This document shows, one piece after another, positions 33,582 through 40,435 of a stretch of DNA of 64,000 nt (within the stretch, counting starts at the first letter, position 1; each line of letters starts with the position of its first letter). The position numbers and the translations under genes are program-made. The stretch spans positions 1-64,000 of the forward strand of contig DAOTWA010000005.1 of assembly GCA_034435955.1 (NCBI GenBank), written 5' to 3'. Under the pieces are notes generated by a model that worked only from the letters and a program-made list of their open reading frames with translations, had not been told where the DNA came from and did not search any database. Source of the stretch: DAOTWA01 sp034435955 (GTDB taxonomy: Bacteria; Chloroflexota; Anaerolineae; Anaerolineales; Anaerolineaceae).

Positions 33582-34007
33582 ATGAAGATGGGAACCATGC
33601 TTGGCGACGTGATTCAGTCGCTTTTTAAACCCCCCGCCACCGAGCGATACCCTTTCGAGCGACGAGCGGCTCCAGAACGCCTGCGCGGCTTGCTGCGCTA
33701 TGATCCGACCAAATGCGTAGGTTGTCAGTTGTGCGTGCGTGACTGCCCCTCCAACGCACTGGAGCTGATCGTGGTGGATAAAGCCGCAAAGCGTTTCGTC
33801 CTGCGCTACCACGTGGATCGCTGCACCTTCTGCGCTCAATGCGTGGTAAGCTGCCGCTTCGGTTGCCTGAAGATGACCAATGAAGTCTGGGAGCTGGCTT
33901 CCCCAGACAAGGATCAATTTATTCTATACTATGGAAACAAATCCGATATCGAATCGGTCCTGGCGCGACCATTTTCGCGCCTGGTGGACGGAAGCGCGGA
34001 AAATTAA
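33582..34007 (+). CDS. NuoI-like 2x[4Fe-4S] ferredoxin subunit
   Basis: The protein of about 141 residues has two 4Fe-4S motifs: CVGCQLCVRDCP near residue 46-57 and CTFCAQCVVSC near 83-93, plus a further Cys (RFGC). It relays electrons from a soluble donor such as ferredoxin to the small subunit. ATG 33582 follows GAGGAG with eight bases spacing; a GTG at 33576 in the same frame overlaps the NuoH-like stop and is an alternative. The C-terminal 40 residues extend beyond the second cluster. Its end overlaps the protease gene by 77 bases. Confidence 0.88.
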   Translation: MKMGTMLGDVIQSLFKPPATERYPFERRAAPERLRGLLRYDPTKCVGCQLCVRDCPSNALELIVVDKAAKRFVLRYHVDRCTFCAQCVVSCRFGCLKMTNEVWELASPDKDQFILYYGNKSDIESVLARPFSRLVDGSAEN

Positions 34008-34449
34008 CCCCGCATTCCGTCTGGCCATCGTGGGCGTCGGCAACGAGCTTCGCGGCGATGATGGCGCAGGTCCCGCTGTCGTAAAAGCTCTTCGCTACCT
34101 TCCACACCGGGACGACTTACTGCTGATCGACGCCGGCGGCGTGCCGGAGAATTTCACTTCTCCCCTGCGCCGCTTCGCTCCCAGCCACGTCTTGCTGGTC
34201 GACGCCGCCCAACTGGACGCAGACCCGGGTGAAGTCCGTTGGCTGAGTGCCAGCCAAACCGGAGGACTGACTTCAGCGACTCACTCGCTTCCTTTCGCCG
34301 TCCTCGCTGAGTATCTTGCGCGCGAATTGGGTTGCCGCGTGGCCATCCTTGGCATCCAACCTCTGCAAGATGAGTTGGGTTCCCGGCTTTCTACACCTGT
34401 AAAGCGATCAGCAGCCTCGCTCGCCGAAATTTTAGCCGAGGAAATATGA
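33931..34449 (+). CDS. Hydrogenase maturation protease (HycI type)
   Basis: From ATG 33931 (METNPISNRS) the product has 172 residues. GVGNELRGDDGAGP, LLIDAGGVPENFT and THSLPF contain the Glu, Asp and His that bind the large-subunit nickel in this family. It cleaves the C-terminal tail of the large subunit after Ni insertion. The frame is open further upstream but only the 33931 start leaves the conserved core close to the N-terminus. The start lies 77 bases inside the preceding gene, an unusually long overlap. Only one structural substrate is seen in the window: the large subunit at 31.5 kb. Confidence 0.9.
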   Translation: METNPISNRSWRDHFRAWWTEARKINPAFRLAIVGVGNELRGDDGAGPAVVKALRYLPHRDDLLLIDAGGVPENFTSPLRRFAPSHVLLVDAAQLDADPGEVRWLSASQTGGLTSATHSLPFAVLAEYLARELGCRVAILGIQPLQDELGSRLSTPVKRSAASLAEILAEEI

Positions 34450-34455
34450 TAAAAT
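34447..34455 (+). promoter_or_regulatory. Extended -10 element (TGaTAAAAT) before CDF leader
   Basis: TGA-TAAAAT overlaps the stop region of the maturation protease gene. A start point near 34461 would place the 5' end of the RNA right at the first strand of the leader helix at 34461-34467. Confidence 0.45.
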
Positions 34456-34458
34456 TGT

Positions 34459-34598
34459 GCCCGTCTGCCCAGAAGGAGAAAAAATAGGCTCCAAGGCGGG
34501 GCGCCGACACCGCCTGTTTCGCTGACCTTTAAGCCGCCGGCCGGGTGCCGGCTTTTTATTTACCCACAGACGGCGGGGAGAAAAACCCGGGGTGAAAT
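34459..34598 (+). promoter_or_regulatory. Candidate regulatory leader RNA of CDF exporter gene
   Basis: This 140-nt leader has several nested helices. CCGTCTG (34461-34467) can pair with CAGACGG (34567-34573). GGAG/CTCC (34475-34478 with 34489-34492) and AGGCGG/CCGCCT (34494-34499 with 34510-34515) form hairpins, followed by an intrinsic terminator at 34536-34557. The terminator inside a leader in front of a metal exporter suggests a metal-responsive riboswitch or attenuator. The sequence does not match the NiCo, Mn2+ (yybP-ykoY) or fluoride riboswitch consensus as I remember them. Confidence 0.45.
34536..34557 (+). terminator. Intrinsic terminator within CDF leader
   Basis: GCCGGC (34536-34541), loop CGGGT, GCCGGC (34547-34552), then TTTTT. 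It lies 42 bases before the GTG of the CDF gene, so it is either the end of the hydrogenase transcript or part of a switch. Confidence 0.7.
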
Positions 34599-35579
34599 GT
34601 GAGTGAAATCGACACAACTCCGCAGGAACGTGAAGGAGACCCAAACGCGGGACACAGCCGTCCAAAAGAGCTGGACCAGACCGCGCAACGTGAAAAGAAC
34701 ACCGCTGCGCTCAGTTCAGTCATCGCCGCGATCGTCCTGACTTCATTCAAGCTGATTGTCGGCCTGGCCACAGGCAGCCTGGGCATCTTGGCCGAGGCAG
34801 CCCACTCAGCTCTGGATCTGGCAGCCGCGTTGGTCACCTTTTTTGCTGTACGCGTCGCCGGCCGCCCCGCCGACGAGGAGCATCGCTATGGCCACGGCAA
34901 AGTGGAAAACCTCTCTGCCCTGTTTGAGACCGCCCTGCTTCTGGTCACTTGCATTTGGATCATCTACGAAGCGGTACAGCGCTTGTTCTTCCACCCGGTC
35001 GAGGTCGATGCCTCGGTGTGGGCCTTTGTCGTCATGTTTGTCTCGATCGCTGTTGATTACTCGCGTTCGCGCGTTCTCTTTCGTGCAGCTCGCAGGCACA
35101 ACAGTCAGGCTCTTGAAGCGGATGCGTTGCACTTCTCTACCGATATCTGGAGTTCGTCAGTCGTCATCCTTGGCCTGATTGGTGTTCGCCTGGCCGCTGC
35201 CTTCCCCCGCCTGACTGTTCTCAAGCAGGCCGACGCGGTCGCTGCCGTAGGTGTCGCCTTCATTGTTATTTATATCAGCTTGCAGCTTGGCAAGCGCACC
35301 ATCATGGCCCTGCTGGATACCGCACCCTCTGGCGTGGTGGCAAAGATTACCGCTGCCGTCGACGCAGTGCCAGGTGTCTCTCAAACCCACCACGTGCGTG
35401 TACGACCTTCCGGTCCATTCTATTTTGTAGATGTGCATGTATTGATGCAGGCAGACCTGCCCCTCGGCCAGGCCCATGATTTAACCGAGCAGGTCACGGA
35501 TGCCATCCACAACATCCTGCCTGGCGCAGACGTTACCGTCCACCCTGAGCCGATGGAAACCGGCACGCAGGATGAGTAA
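34599..35579 (+). CDS. Cation diffusion facilitator (CDF) metal exporter
   Basis: The 326-residue protein has six transmembrane helices after a polar N-terminus of about 35 residues. LAEAAHSALDLAAALVTFFA in helix 2 and DALHFSTDIWSSSVVILG in helix 5 carry the metal-site residues (HxxxD and HxxxD). The C-terminal domain (about 240-315) has VRVRPSGPFYFVDVHVLM. It belongs to the same family as the exporter at 11.5 kb but is clearly distinct in sequence (SALD rather than AGHVLAD), so it may prefer Mn, Fe or Co/Ni. GTG is the start; an overlapping ATG two bases earlier is out of frame. It may export nickel or cobalt near the hydrogenase, but that is inference from neighbourhood. Confidence 0.88.
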   Translation: MSEIDTTPQEREGDPNAGHSRPKELDQTAQREKNTAALSSVIAAIVLTSFKLIVGLATGSLGILAEAAHSALDLAAALVTFFAVRVAGRPADEEHRYGHGKVENLSALFETALLLVTCIWIIYEAVQRLFFHPVEVDASVWAFVVMFVSIAVDYSRSRVLFRAARRHNSQALEADALHFSTDIWSSSVVILGLIGVRLAAAFPRLTVLKQADAVAAVGVAFIVIYISLQLGKRTIMALLDTAPSGVVAKITAAVDAVPGVSQTHHVRVRPSGPFYFVDVHVLMQADLPLGQAHDLTEQVTDAIHNILPGADVTVHPEPMETGTQDE

Positions 35580-35613
35580 ATTTGCCGTGTTCTGAAAGTC
35601 GATTTCCCTGGCG

Positions 35614-36507
35614 TTACGGGGCGATCCGCAACCGGGTGCCCGTCAGGCTCTCGATCACCCCGATCACAGCCGAATTGTCTTGATCCCCCATTCCCAATTC
35701 CAGCATGGCCTGGTAAAGCTGTGCGTCAAGCGCCGCCGATGGTAACACTACGCCATATTCACGTGCGGTCTCCATGATGATATTGAGGTCCTTAGCCTGC
35801 AACGCAGCGCGGAAGCCGGGTCGGCGTTCCCCCGCGAACAATCTCGGCGGTTTGACGTCCAACGTCCAGCACTGCGCCGCGCCCCCGCGGATCGCTTCCA
35901 CCACTCTGCGTGGGTCTGCGCCGGCCTTCTGTGCAAAAATCAACAGCTCGGCCATAGCCACCATCTGGGCCGCGACCATGATCTGGTTGGCCGCCTTGGC
36001 GATCTGCCCGGAGCCCGCCTCGCCCACGTGGGTGATGGTTTTGCTAAAGGTGCTCATTACCGGCCTGACTTTCTCCAATGCATCAGCCGGCCCGCCTGCC
36101 ATGACCACCAGGGTACCTTCCCGCGCGCCCACATCACCGCCGCTCACCGGGGCGTCCAGACAGGGCACCCCAACCTCACCGAATTTCTGTGCGATTTTCC
36201 GAGCGCTCGACGGCTTTATAGTCGAGTTGTCCACGTAGATCAAACTCTCATGGGCTCCGAAGATGATTCCACCCTCGCCCAGTGCCACCCTCTCGACGTC
36301 AGGTGAATCCGGCAGGTTGGTAAACACCACGTCTACTTGGCTGGCCACTTCTCGCGGAGTGGACGCCGCTTTTGCTCCTTCACCAACCAGTTCATCGACG
36401 GCTGCCCGGCTGCGATTGTATACCACCAGCGGGAATCCCGCCTTCAGTATGTGGCGCGCCATCGGCTTCCCCATCACTCCCAAACCTATGTATCCGACTT
36501 TAAGCAT
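35614..36507 (-). CDS. NAD(P)-dependent beta-hydroxyacid dehydrogenase (GarR/MmsB family)
   Basis: The 297-residue protein has the N-terminal Rossmann motif YIGLGVMGKPMARHIL, the substrate-binding block DAPVSGGDVGAREGTLVVMAGG near 118-140, the catalytic lysine region GSGQIAKAANQIMVAAQM near 165-183 (Lys in GQIAKAANQ), and the KDLNIIME motif near 240. These are the family features shared by 3-hydroxyisobutyrate dehydrogenase and tartronate semialdehyde reductase. Substrate cannot be chosen between these from sequence. GGAGGA precedes the ATG. It is a single gene, flanked by a convergent CDF gene and an ABC exporter operon. Confidence 0.88.
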   Translation of the reverse strand: MLKVGYIGLGVMGKPMARHILKAGFPLVVYNRSRAAVDELVGEGAKAASTPREVASQVDVVFTNLPDSPDVERVALGEGGIIFGAHESLIYVDNSTIKPSSARKIAQKFGEVGVPCLDAPVSGGDVGAREGTLVVMAGGPADALEKVRPVMSTFSKTITHVGEAGSGQIAKAANQIMVAAQMVAMAELLIFAQKAGADPRRVVEAIRGGAAQCWTLDVKPPRLFAGERRPGFRAALQAKDLNIIMETAREYGVVLPSAALDAQLYQAMLELGMGDQDNSAVIGVIESLTGTRLRIAP

Positions 36508-36576
36508 AAATCCTCCTTATTTTGTAGGCCTCCAAAACACAATGCTCATGAATTGGGGTTGGAATAATGAGCTGAG

Positions 36577-37419
36577 TTAAAGGTCTCGACGGCTGAACGC
36601 GCGCAATCCAAGGATAAGAACCGCCAGGATATAAATACCTGCGTAGGCGATCATGGCCGGGCTGGGCACCGATACAGAGGAAAAAGGAGTGAAACCTCCC
36701 AAAGCGCTGGTCAGCGGGGACTGCATCTCGTAGGCCGCCCGCCGCCACAGCGATTCGGTCGGCATGATCAGGCTGGCCAGAATACCCACATTCACCGCCG
36801 TTTGGTTATGGAAAAAGGCTCCGAATTGCTCCATCCAACCGCCGATGAATGCGATTCCATATAATCCAAATACCAGCACCCCGTTGGCCAGTGTGCTTAA
36901 CCAGGTTCCCCCCAGCATGGAGACCGACAACAACAACACGGCGTTTAGCCATAGCAGCCCGACCCCGAACAGCAGATTTGGCGGCGCGTAACCGGCGATC
37001 CATTTCACAATGCCGATAACCCCTCCAACCATCAGAATAAGATACAGCGTCAGCAAGAAGATAAACCCCAACCACTTACCCAGGTACACTTCCGAACGCC
37101 GTATCGGCTTGGATACCAGTGTATGGATCGTTCCAGAGGAAATCTCGCCTGAAATCGTGTCCACCGAAGTGAGCACAGCCATCATCACCGTCAGGAAGTT
37201 GACCGCGTATAATCCGGCCATCAGGATGAAGTTGGACATCTCGTTTAGGATCACCGGACTGCGCGTGGTTGAGTCCTCCAGGAAATTGCGCCGCATCATA
37301 TAAAAACCCAAAGCGTACAGGCCAAGGAAAACCAGCCCCAGCAGCAAAGCAACGATCAGGATTCTGCGGCGCGAGGCTTCCCGGAAAGTCAGCCTGGCGA
37401 ACACGGACACGCGGCTCAT
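36577..37419 (-). CDS. ABC-2 type exporter permease
   Basis: From ATG 37419 (MSRVSVFARLTFREASRRR) the protein has 280 residues and six hydrophobic helices. The N-terminal amphipathic segment LTFREASRRRILIVALLLG and the loop VDTISGEISSGTIHTLVSKPIRRSE are typical of ABC-2 permeases of the NosY/ABC-type multisubunit group. Its ATG overlaps the ATPase stop (ATGA). Together they probably move a lipid, drug or peptide outward. A longer frame to 37482 lies wholly inside the ATPase gene and is not used. Confidence 0.87.
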   Translation of the reverse strand: MSRVSVFARLTFREASRRRILIVALLLGLVFLGLYALGFYMMRRNFLEDSTTRSPVILNEMSNFILMAGLYAVNFLTVMMAVLTSVDTISGEISSGTIHTLVSKPIRRSEVYLGKWLGFIFLLTLYLILMVGGVIGIVKWIAGYAPPNLLFGVGLLWLNAVLLLSVSMLGGTWLSTLANGVLVFGLYGIAFIGGWMEQFGAFFHNQTAVNVGILASLIMPTESLWRRAAYEMQSPLTSALGGFTPFSSVSVPSPAMIAYAGIYILAVLILGLRAFSRRDL

Positions 37420-38345
37420 AACACCCCTTCCGTGCCGATGACCTGCACGAACAGGTCTTCCAGCGAAACGTGCTGCGGGCACAACGCGTACACCTCAACG
37501 CCCTGTTCCACCAAATAGCGGTTGATAGCCGCGATCTCCCCTTCGCCCTCGATGGTCAACGTGAGGCTTTCGCCGTCCGCGCGCACATCCTGACTCCAAC
37601 GCGCCAGGCCTGCCAGGATGGGCGGCGTCAGCCCATGAGCATGCACTTCGAGCGTGATACCCCCATCCATGAGTCCCTTGAGTGCGCTGATGCGGACGAC
37701 CTTACCTCTATTTATAAAAGCCACGCGATCACAGGTAATCTCCACTTCGCTCAGCAGGTGTGAATTGAGGAATACGGTCGTTCCCTGCTCGCGCAGGTTG
37801 CGAATGATGTCGCGCACACGCAGCCGCCCCACCGGGTCCAATCCCGAGGTGGGCTCGTCCAGGAAAACTAGCTCGGGACGATTGATCAGGGCTTGCGCCA
37901 ATCCCACCCGCTGCAACATGCCTTTGGAGAAGGTGCGCAGTCGCTGGCCGGCAAAGCCGCCCAACCCCACCAGATCGAGCATTTCGACTGCGCGCTGCCG
38001 CCGGTCATCGCGCGTCAGTCCGTAAAGCTCGCCGTGAAGCTCGAGGAATTCTTGCGCAGTGAGCCAGTCATGAAAGCGGAAATGTTCTGGCAGAAAGCCG
38101 ACCTTCTTTCTTGCAGCCGGCTCGTCCAATGGATATCCCATCACCCGAGCTTCCCCCGCCGTAGGGCTCACCAAACCGAGCAGCATCTTGACCGACGTTG
38201 TCTTGCCGGCGCCGTTTGGTCCAAGGAAACCAAATACTTCGCCGCGCCTTACTTCCAGCGTCAGGTCTTCCACGGCGACCTTCTCGCCGAAAACTTTGCG
38301 CAACCCGTGTGTCTCGATGGCTAAGTCTGGAGATGGTTGGTTCAT
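37416..38345 (-). CDS. ABC transporter ATP-binding protein
   Basis: From ATG 38345 (MNQPSPDLAIET) with GAGAGG upstream, the protein has 309 residues. It shows Walker A GPNGAGKTT, signature FSKGMLQRVGLAQAL, Walker B LVFLDEPTSGLDP and the H-loop FLNSHLLSEVE. The signature reads FSKGM, common in ABC-2/CcmA-NatA-type exporters. A C-terminal extension of about 80 residues (from ITLEVHAHG) is shared with NosF-like ATPases. It powers the adjoining ABC-2 permease. Substrate is unknown. Confidence 0.9.
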   Translation of the reverse strand: MNQPSPDLAIETHGLRKVFGEKVAVEDLTLEVRRGEVFGFLGPNGAGKTTSVKMLLGLVSPTAGEARVMGYPLDEPAARKKVGFLPEHFRFHDWLTAQEFLELHGELYGLTRDDRRQRAVEMLDLVGLGGFAGQRLRTFSKGMLQRVGLAQALINRPELVFLDEPTSGLDPVGRLRVRDIIRNLREQGTTVFLNSHLLSEVEITCDRVAFINRGKVVRISALKGLMDGGITLEVHAHGLTPPILAGLARWSQDVRADGESLTLTIEGEGEIAAINRYLVEQGVEVYALCPQHVSLEDLFVQVIGTEGVL

Positions 38346-38360
38346 CTGCCTCTCACCAAC

Positions 38361-38394
38361 AAAAAGGGCAGGGGCTGGTCGCAACCCCTGCCCC
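38361..38394 (-). terminator. Intrinsic terminator of sigma/anti-sigma operon
   Basis: Reading leftward, GGGCAGGGG (38393-38385), a ten-base loop, then CCCCTGCCC (38374-38366), then TTTTT (38365-38361). This is a strong nine-base-pair stem with U-tract, just after the anti-sigma gene and just before the ABC ATPase start. Confidence 0.9.
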
Positions 38395-38411
38395 GTAGAA
38401 TAGATTTTACC

Positions 38412-39596
38412 TTACTGGAGTGAATTTGCCAAAGACACCAGTGTATCCGCATTGCTGCCCGTGAAGGCGTAGATGACGCCGTTCTTCACCCACAGCAATA
38501 AGCTGTTGTCGAAACCCTCCGAGGATTTCGGCGTGATCAGTAGACCGCTCACCCCGTCCACCTGAACATCCTTGTAGGAGGCATTCTGCACCGGAATAGG
38601 CACTACCAGCGTGCTGGACCAGTTGATCTTCTGGCTGATTTGCGCAGCCTGATCGGGTGGCACGCCGGTCATCTCCAGAAAGACCTGCCCGAGCTTATTC
38701 ACGTCCAGATCGGCGGGGGCATTGACTGTCGGCGAGGGCAATTGAATCAGCACGGTGCAGTCTTTGCCCACGTAGGCTGACGGAAGATTCTGTGAAGGAA
38801 CGCCCATCGGCGCCTCTGAAGACACCCTCTGGCAGGCGCCGTAGGCGCTGACCACTGAGCGCGGTACGCTCACCGTCACTTCGGCGCCATCCAGGCTGTC
38901 GGGCAGACTGAGATCATTGCGCCCGAGCTCCTGCAGAATCGGGCGAATCTGAGCCAGGTCGATCTTGAACGTGCCCTGAGCGGAGGGCTGTACGGTGATT
39001 TCAGGATTGCCCAGCGTGTCGCCTGGCAGCCGTACATCAAAACCGGCCGCCTGGCTAGCCTCGCCCGCTGTCATGACCTGTTCGGTTTGGCCGGATACCT
39101 GGTAGGAGAAATCATTCTTGAATACCTGTTCGATATTTCTCCCGACACCTTGCAGGTTGGTGGGCAGATTCTGGGGGTTAACTGGCACAGCGGTCACTTG
39201 CTGGATGCGGAAAATGCCCAGGAAGTTTGTAGCCAGGGCCCGCACCGGCGGGAAAGCCAAACTCACTCCTAAGACCAGTACGATCACCGCGGCGATCCAA
39301 GCCGGACGGTAAGCAGGGGCAGTCAGTCGTCTCCACATGGTTGTATACTCCTTTTCTCGGTTTGCCAGGCGCGCAGAGAGTCGCGCGCGCGCCGCAGCGG
39401 TTGGAATTGCGCTAACCTGGATGTTCGGAGCGAGCGATTGGATGTGTCGGCTTACCTGTTCTTGACGAGCCTTCAGGCCTGCCGCTCTGGCCTGGCATTC
39501 AGCGCACACCGCCAGATGGGCCTGAATTTCCACCGCCTCCTCGATTTCACCATCAAGGAACGCCCTGATTGTGCCCTCATCCAGATGCCCGTTCAT
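38412..39596 (-). CDS. Anti-sigma factor with zinc-finger domain and extracytoplasmic sensor
   Basis: The 394-residue protein begins with an anti-sigma zinc-finger domain: HLDEGTIRAFLDGEIE, then HLAVCAECQARA (HxxxCxxC). A single membrane helix (AWIAAVIVLVLGVSLAF) near residues 98-116 is followed by a 275-residue extracytoplasmic part. Within it SYQVSGQTEQVMTAGEASQAAGFDVRLPG and a C-terminal block (KDVQVDGVSGLLITPKSSEG, LLWVKNGVIYAFTGS) resemble DUF4367-like sensor modules. The start overlaps the sigma stop by four bases. It should hold the sigma factor at the membrane until an envelope signal arrives. Confidence 0.87.
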   Translation of the reverse strand: MNGHLDEGTIRAFLDGEIEEAVEIQAHLAVCAECQARAAGLKARQEQVSRHIQSLAPNIQVSAIPTAAARARLSARLANREKEYTTMWRRLTAPAYRPAWIAAVIVLVLGVSLAFPPVRALATNFLGIFRIQQVTAVPVNPQNLPTNLQGVGRNIEQVFKNDFSYQVSGQTEQVMTAGEASQAAGFDVRLPGDTLGNPEITVQPSAQGTFKIDLAQIRPILQELGRNDLSLPDSLDGAEVTVSVPRSVVSAYGACQRVSSEAPMGVPSQNLPSAYVGKDCTVLIQLPSPTVNAPADLDVNKLGQVFLEMTGVPPDQAAQISQKINWSSTLVVPIPVQNASYKDVQVDGVSGLLITPKSSEGFDNSLLLWVKNGVIYAFTGSNADTLVSLANSLQ

Positions 39597-40183
39597 CTTT
39601 CTTCTCCATATCTTTCCCGGTAGCGCTTCTCGAAGTCCTGCTCCGCGCGATTGAGCAGGGTACCCACCGACCCGGTTTCGACCTCGCAGGTCTGCGCCAG
39701 CTCCTTGTAGCTGAACCCTTGCGCCCGCAATATCAGCAGCCTTGCCCGTTCCGGCTTCATCGTCGCCAGGATGCGTCGTACTTGCTCCCGTTCCTGATTT
39801 AACTCCATCGTTCGCTGCGGATCAGGCAAATCGGACCCTTGAAGATTCTCATTCCCGGCTGCCTGTTCATACTTTTTCCGCCGCAAATTTGAACGCAGGG
39901 CGTTCAACCCGAGGTGGATCGCCGTCCGGTACAACCAGCCGCCTGGGTTCGAGAGCGGTTTCTTACGCTTTAGATGGTCATGCAGCCTGCAGAAGGCTTC
40001 CAGCGCCAGATCCTCGGCTTCGTCTGCATCGGCCACCATCCGCGCCAGAAGCTCGTGCAGCCGGTTCCAGTAGGCCGTAAACAGCATATCGAAATCTGAG
40101 GGATCACCGCCGGTGCGGCTCTCCGGTTGGCTGTCCAGCTCGGGCCATGTCAAAGGTGCTGCTTCCGGTTCGTTGGTCTTCAT
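39593..40183 (-). CDS. ECF-type RNA polymerase sigma factor
   Basis: The 196-residue protein has sigma region 2 (FDMLFTAYWNRLHELLARMVADADEAEDLALEAFCRLHDH, residues about 33-75, quoted here in family terms) and region 4 (MKPERARLLILRAQGFSYKELAQTCEVETGSVGTLLNRAE, in two halves around YKELA). The residues EDLALEAF correspond to the region 2.2 EDlvQeaF helix. The start is ATG 40183; a GTG at 40195 in the same frame is possible. It directs transcription of envelope-stress genes and, by family habit, its own operon. It is coupled to its anti-sigma factor by a four-base overlap. Confidence 0.88.
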   Translation of the reverse strand: MKTNEPEAAPLTWPELDSQPESRTGGDPSDFDMLFTAYWNRLHELLARMVADADEAEDLALEAFCRLHDHLKRKKPLSNPGGWLYRTAIHLGLNALRSNLRRKKYEQAAGNENLQGSDLPDPQRTMELNQEREQVRRILATMKPERARLLILRAQGFSYKELAQTCEVETGSVGTLLNRAEQDFEKRYRERYGEER

Positions 40184-40435
40184 AGTAATAAACACCGCAG
40201 GTGGTTTGAATATGACAGACCCGGCTACCTTCTTCGTAGACGAGGAGAAAACCGGGGCCTCAAGAGGCTTCTCCTGTCAACCGTCGTACCAAACGATGAT
40301 TCCGGCTGACCATCGCGGCCGCGCCGTCCGGTTTCCTTTTGACAATACCTCTCAGCGGAAAGATGAAAATGGGCAACCATTCTCGAAATTCCTCATACTT
40401 CTACCGTCTGGCTTTTTGCGCTCCCCGGCTTTCTG

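Noticed and set aside
34459..34598. Known NiCo, Mn2+ or fluoride riboswitch
   Set aside because: The order of hairpins is suggestive but the conserved bases I remember for these classes are not found.
40196..40435. ECF-sigma autoregulated promoter (GGAAAC-like -35) upstream of the sigma gene
   Set aside because: A GGAAAC and a downstream GGTC can be found, but spacing is about 19 bases and the match is weak; not strong enough to list.
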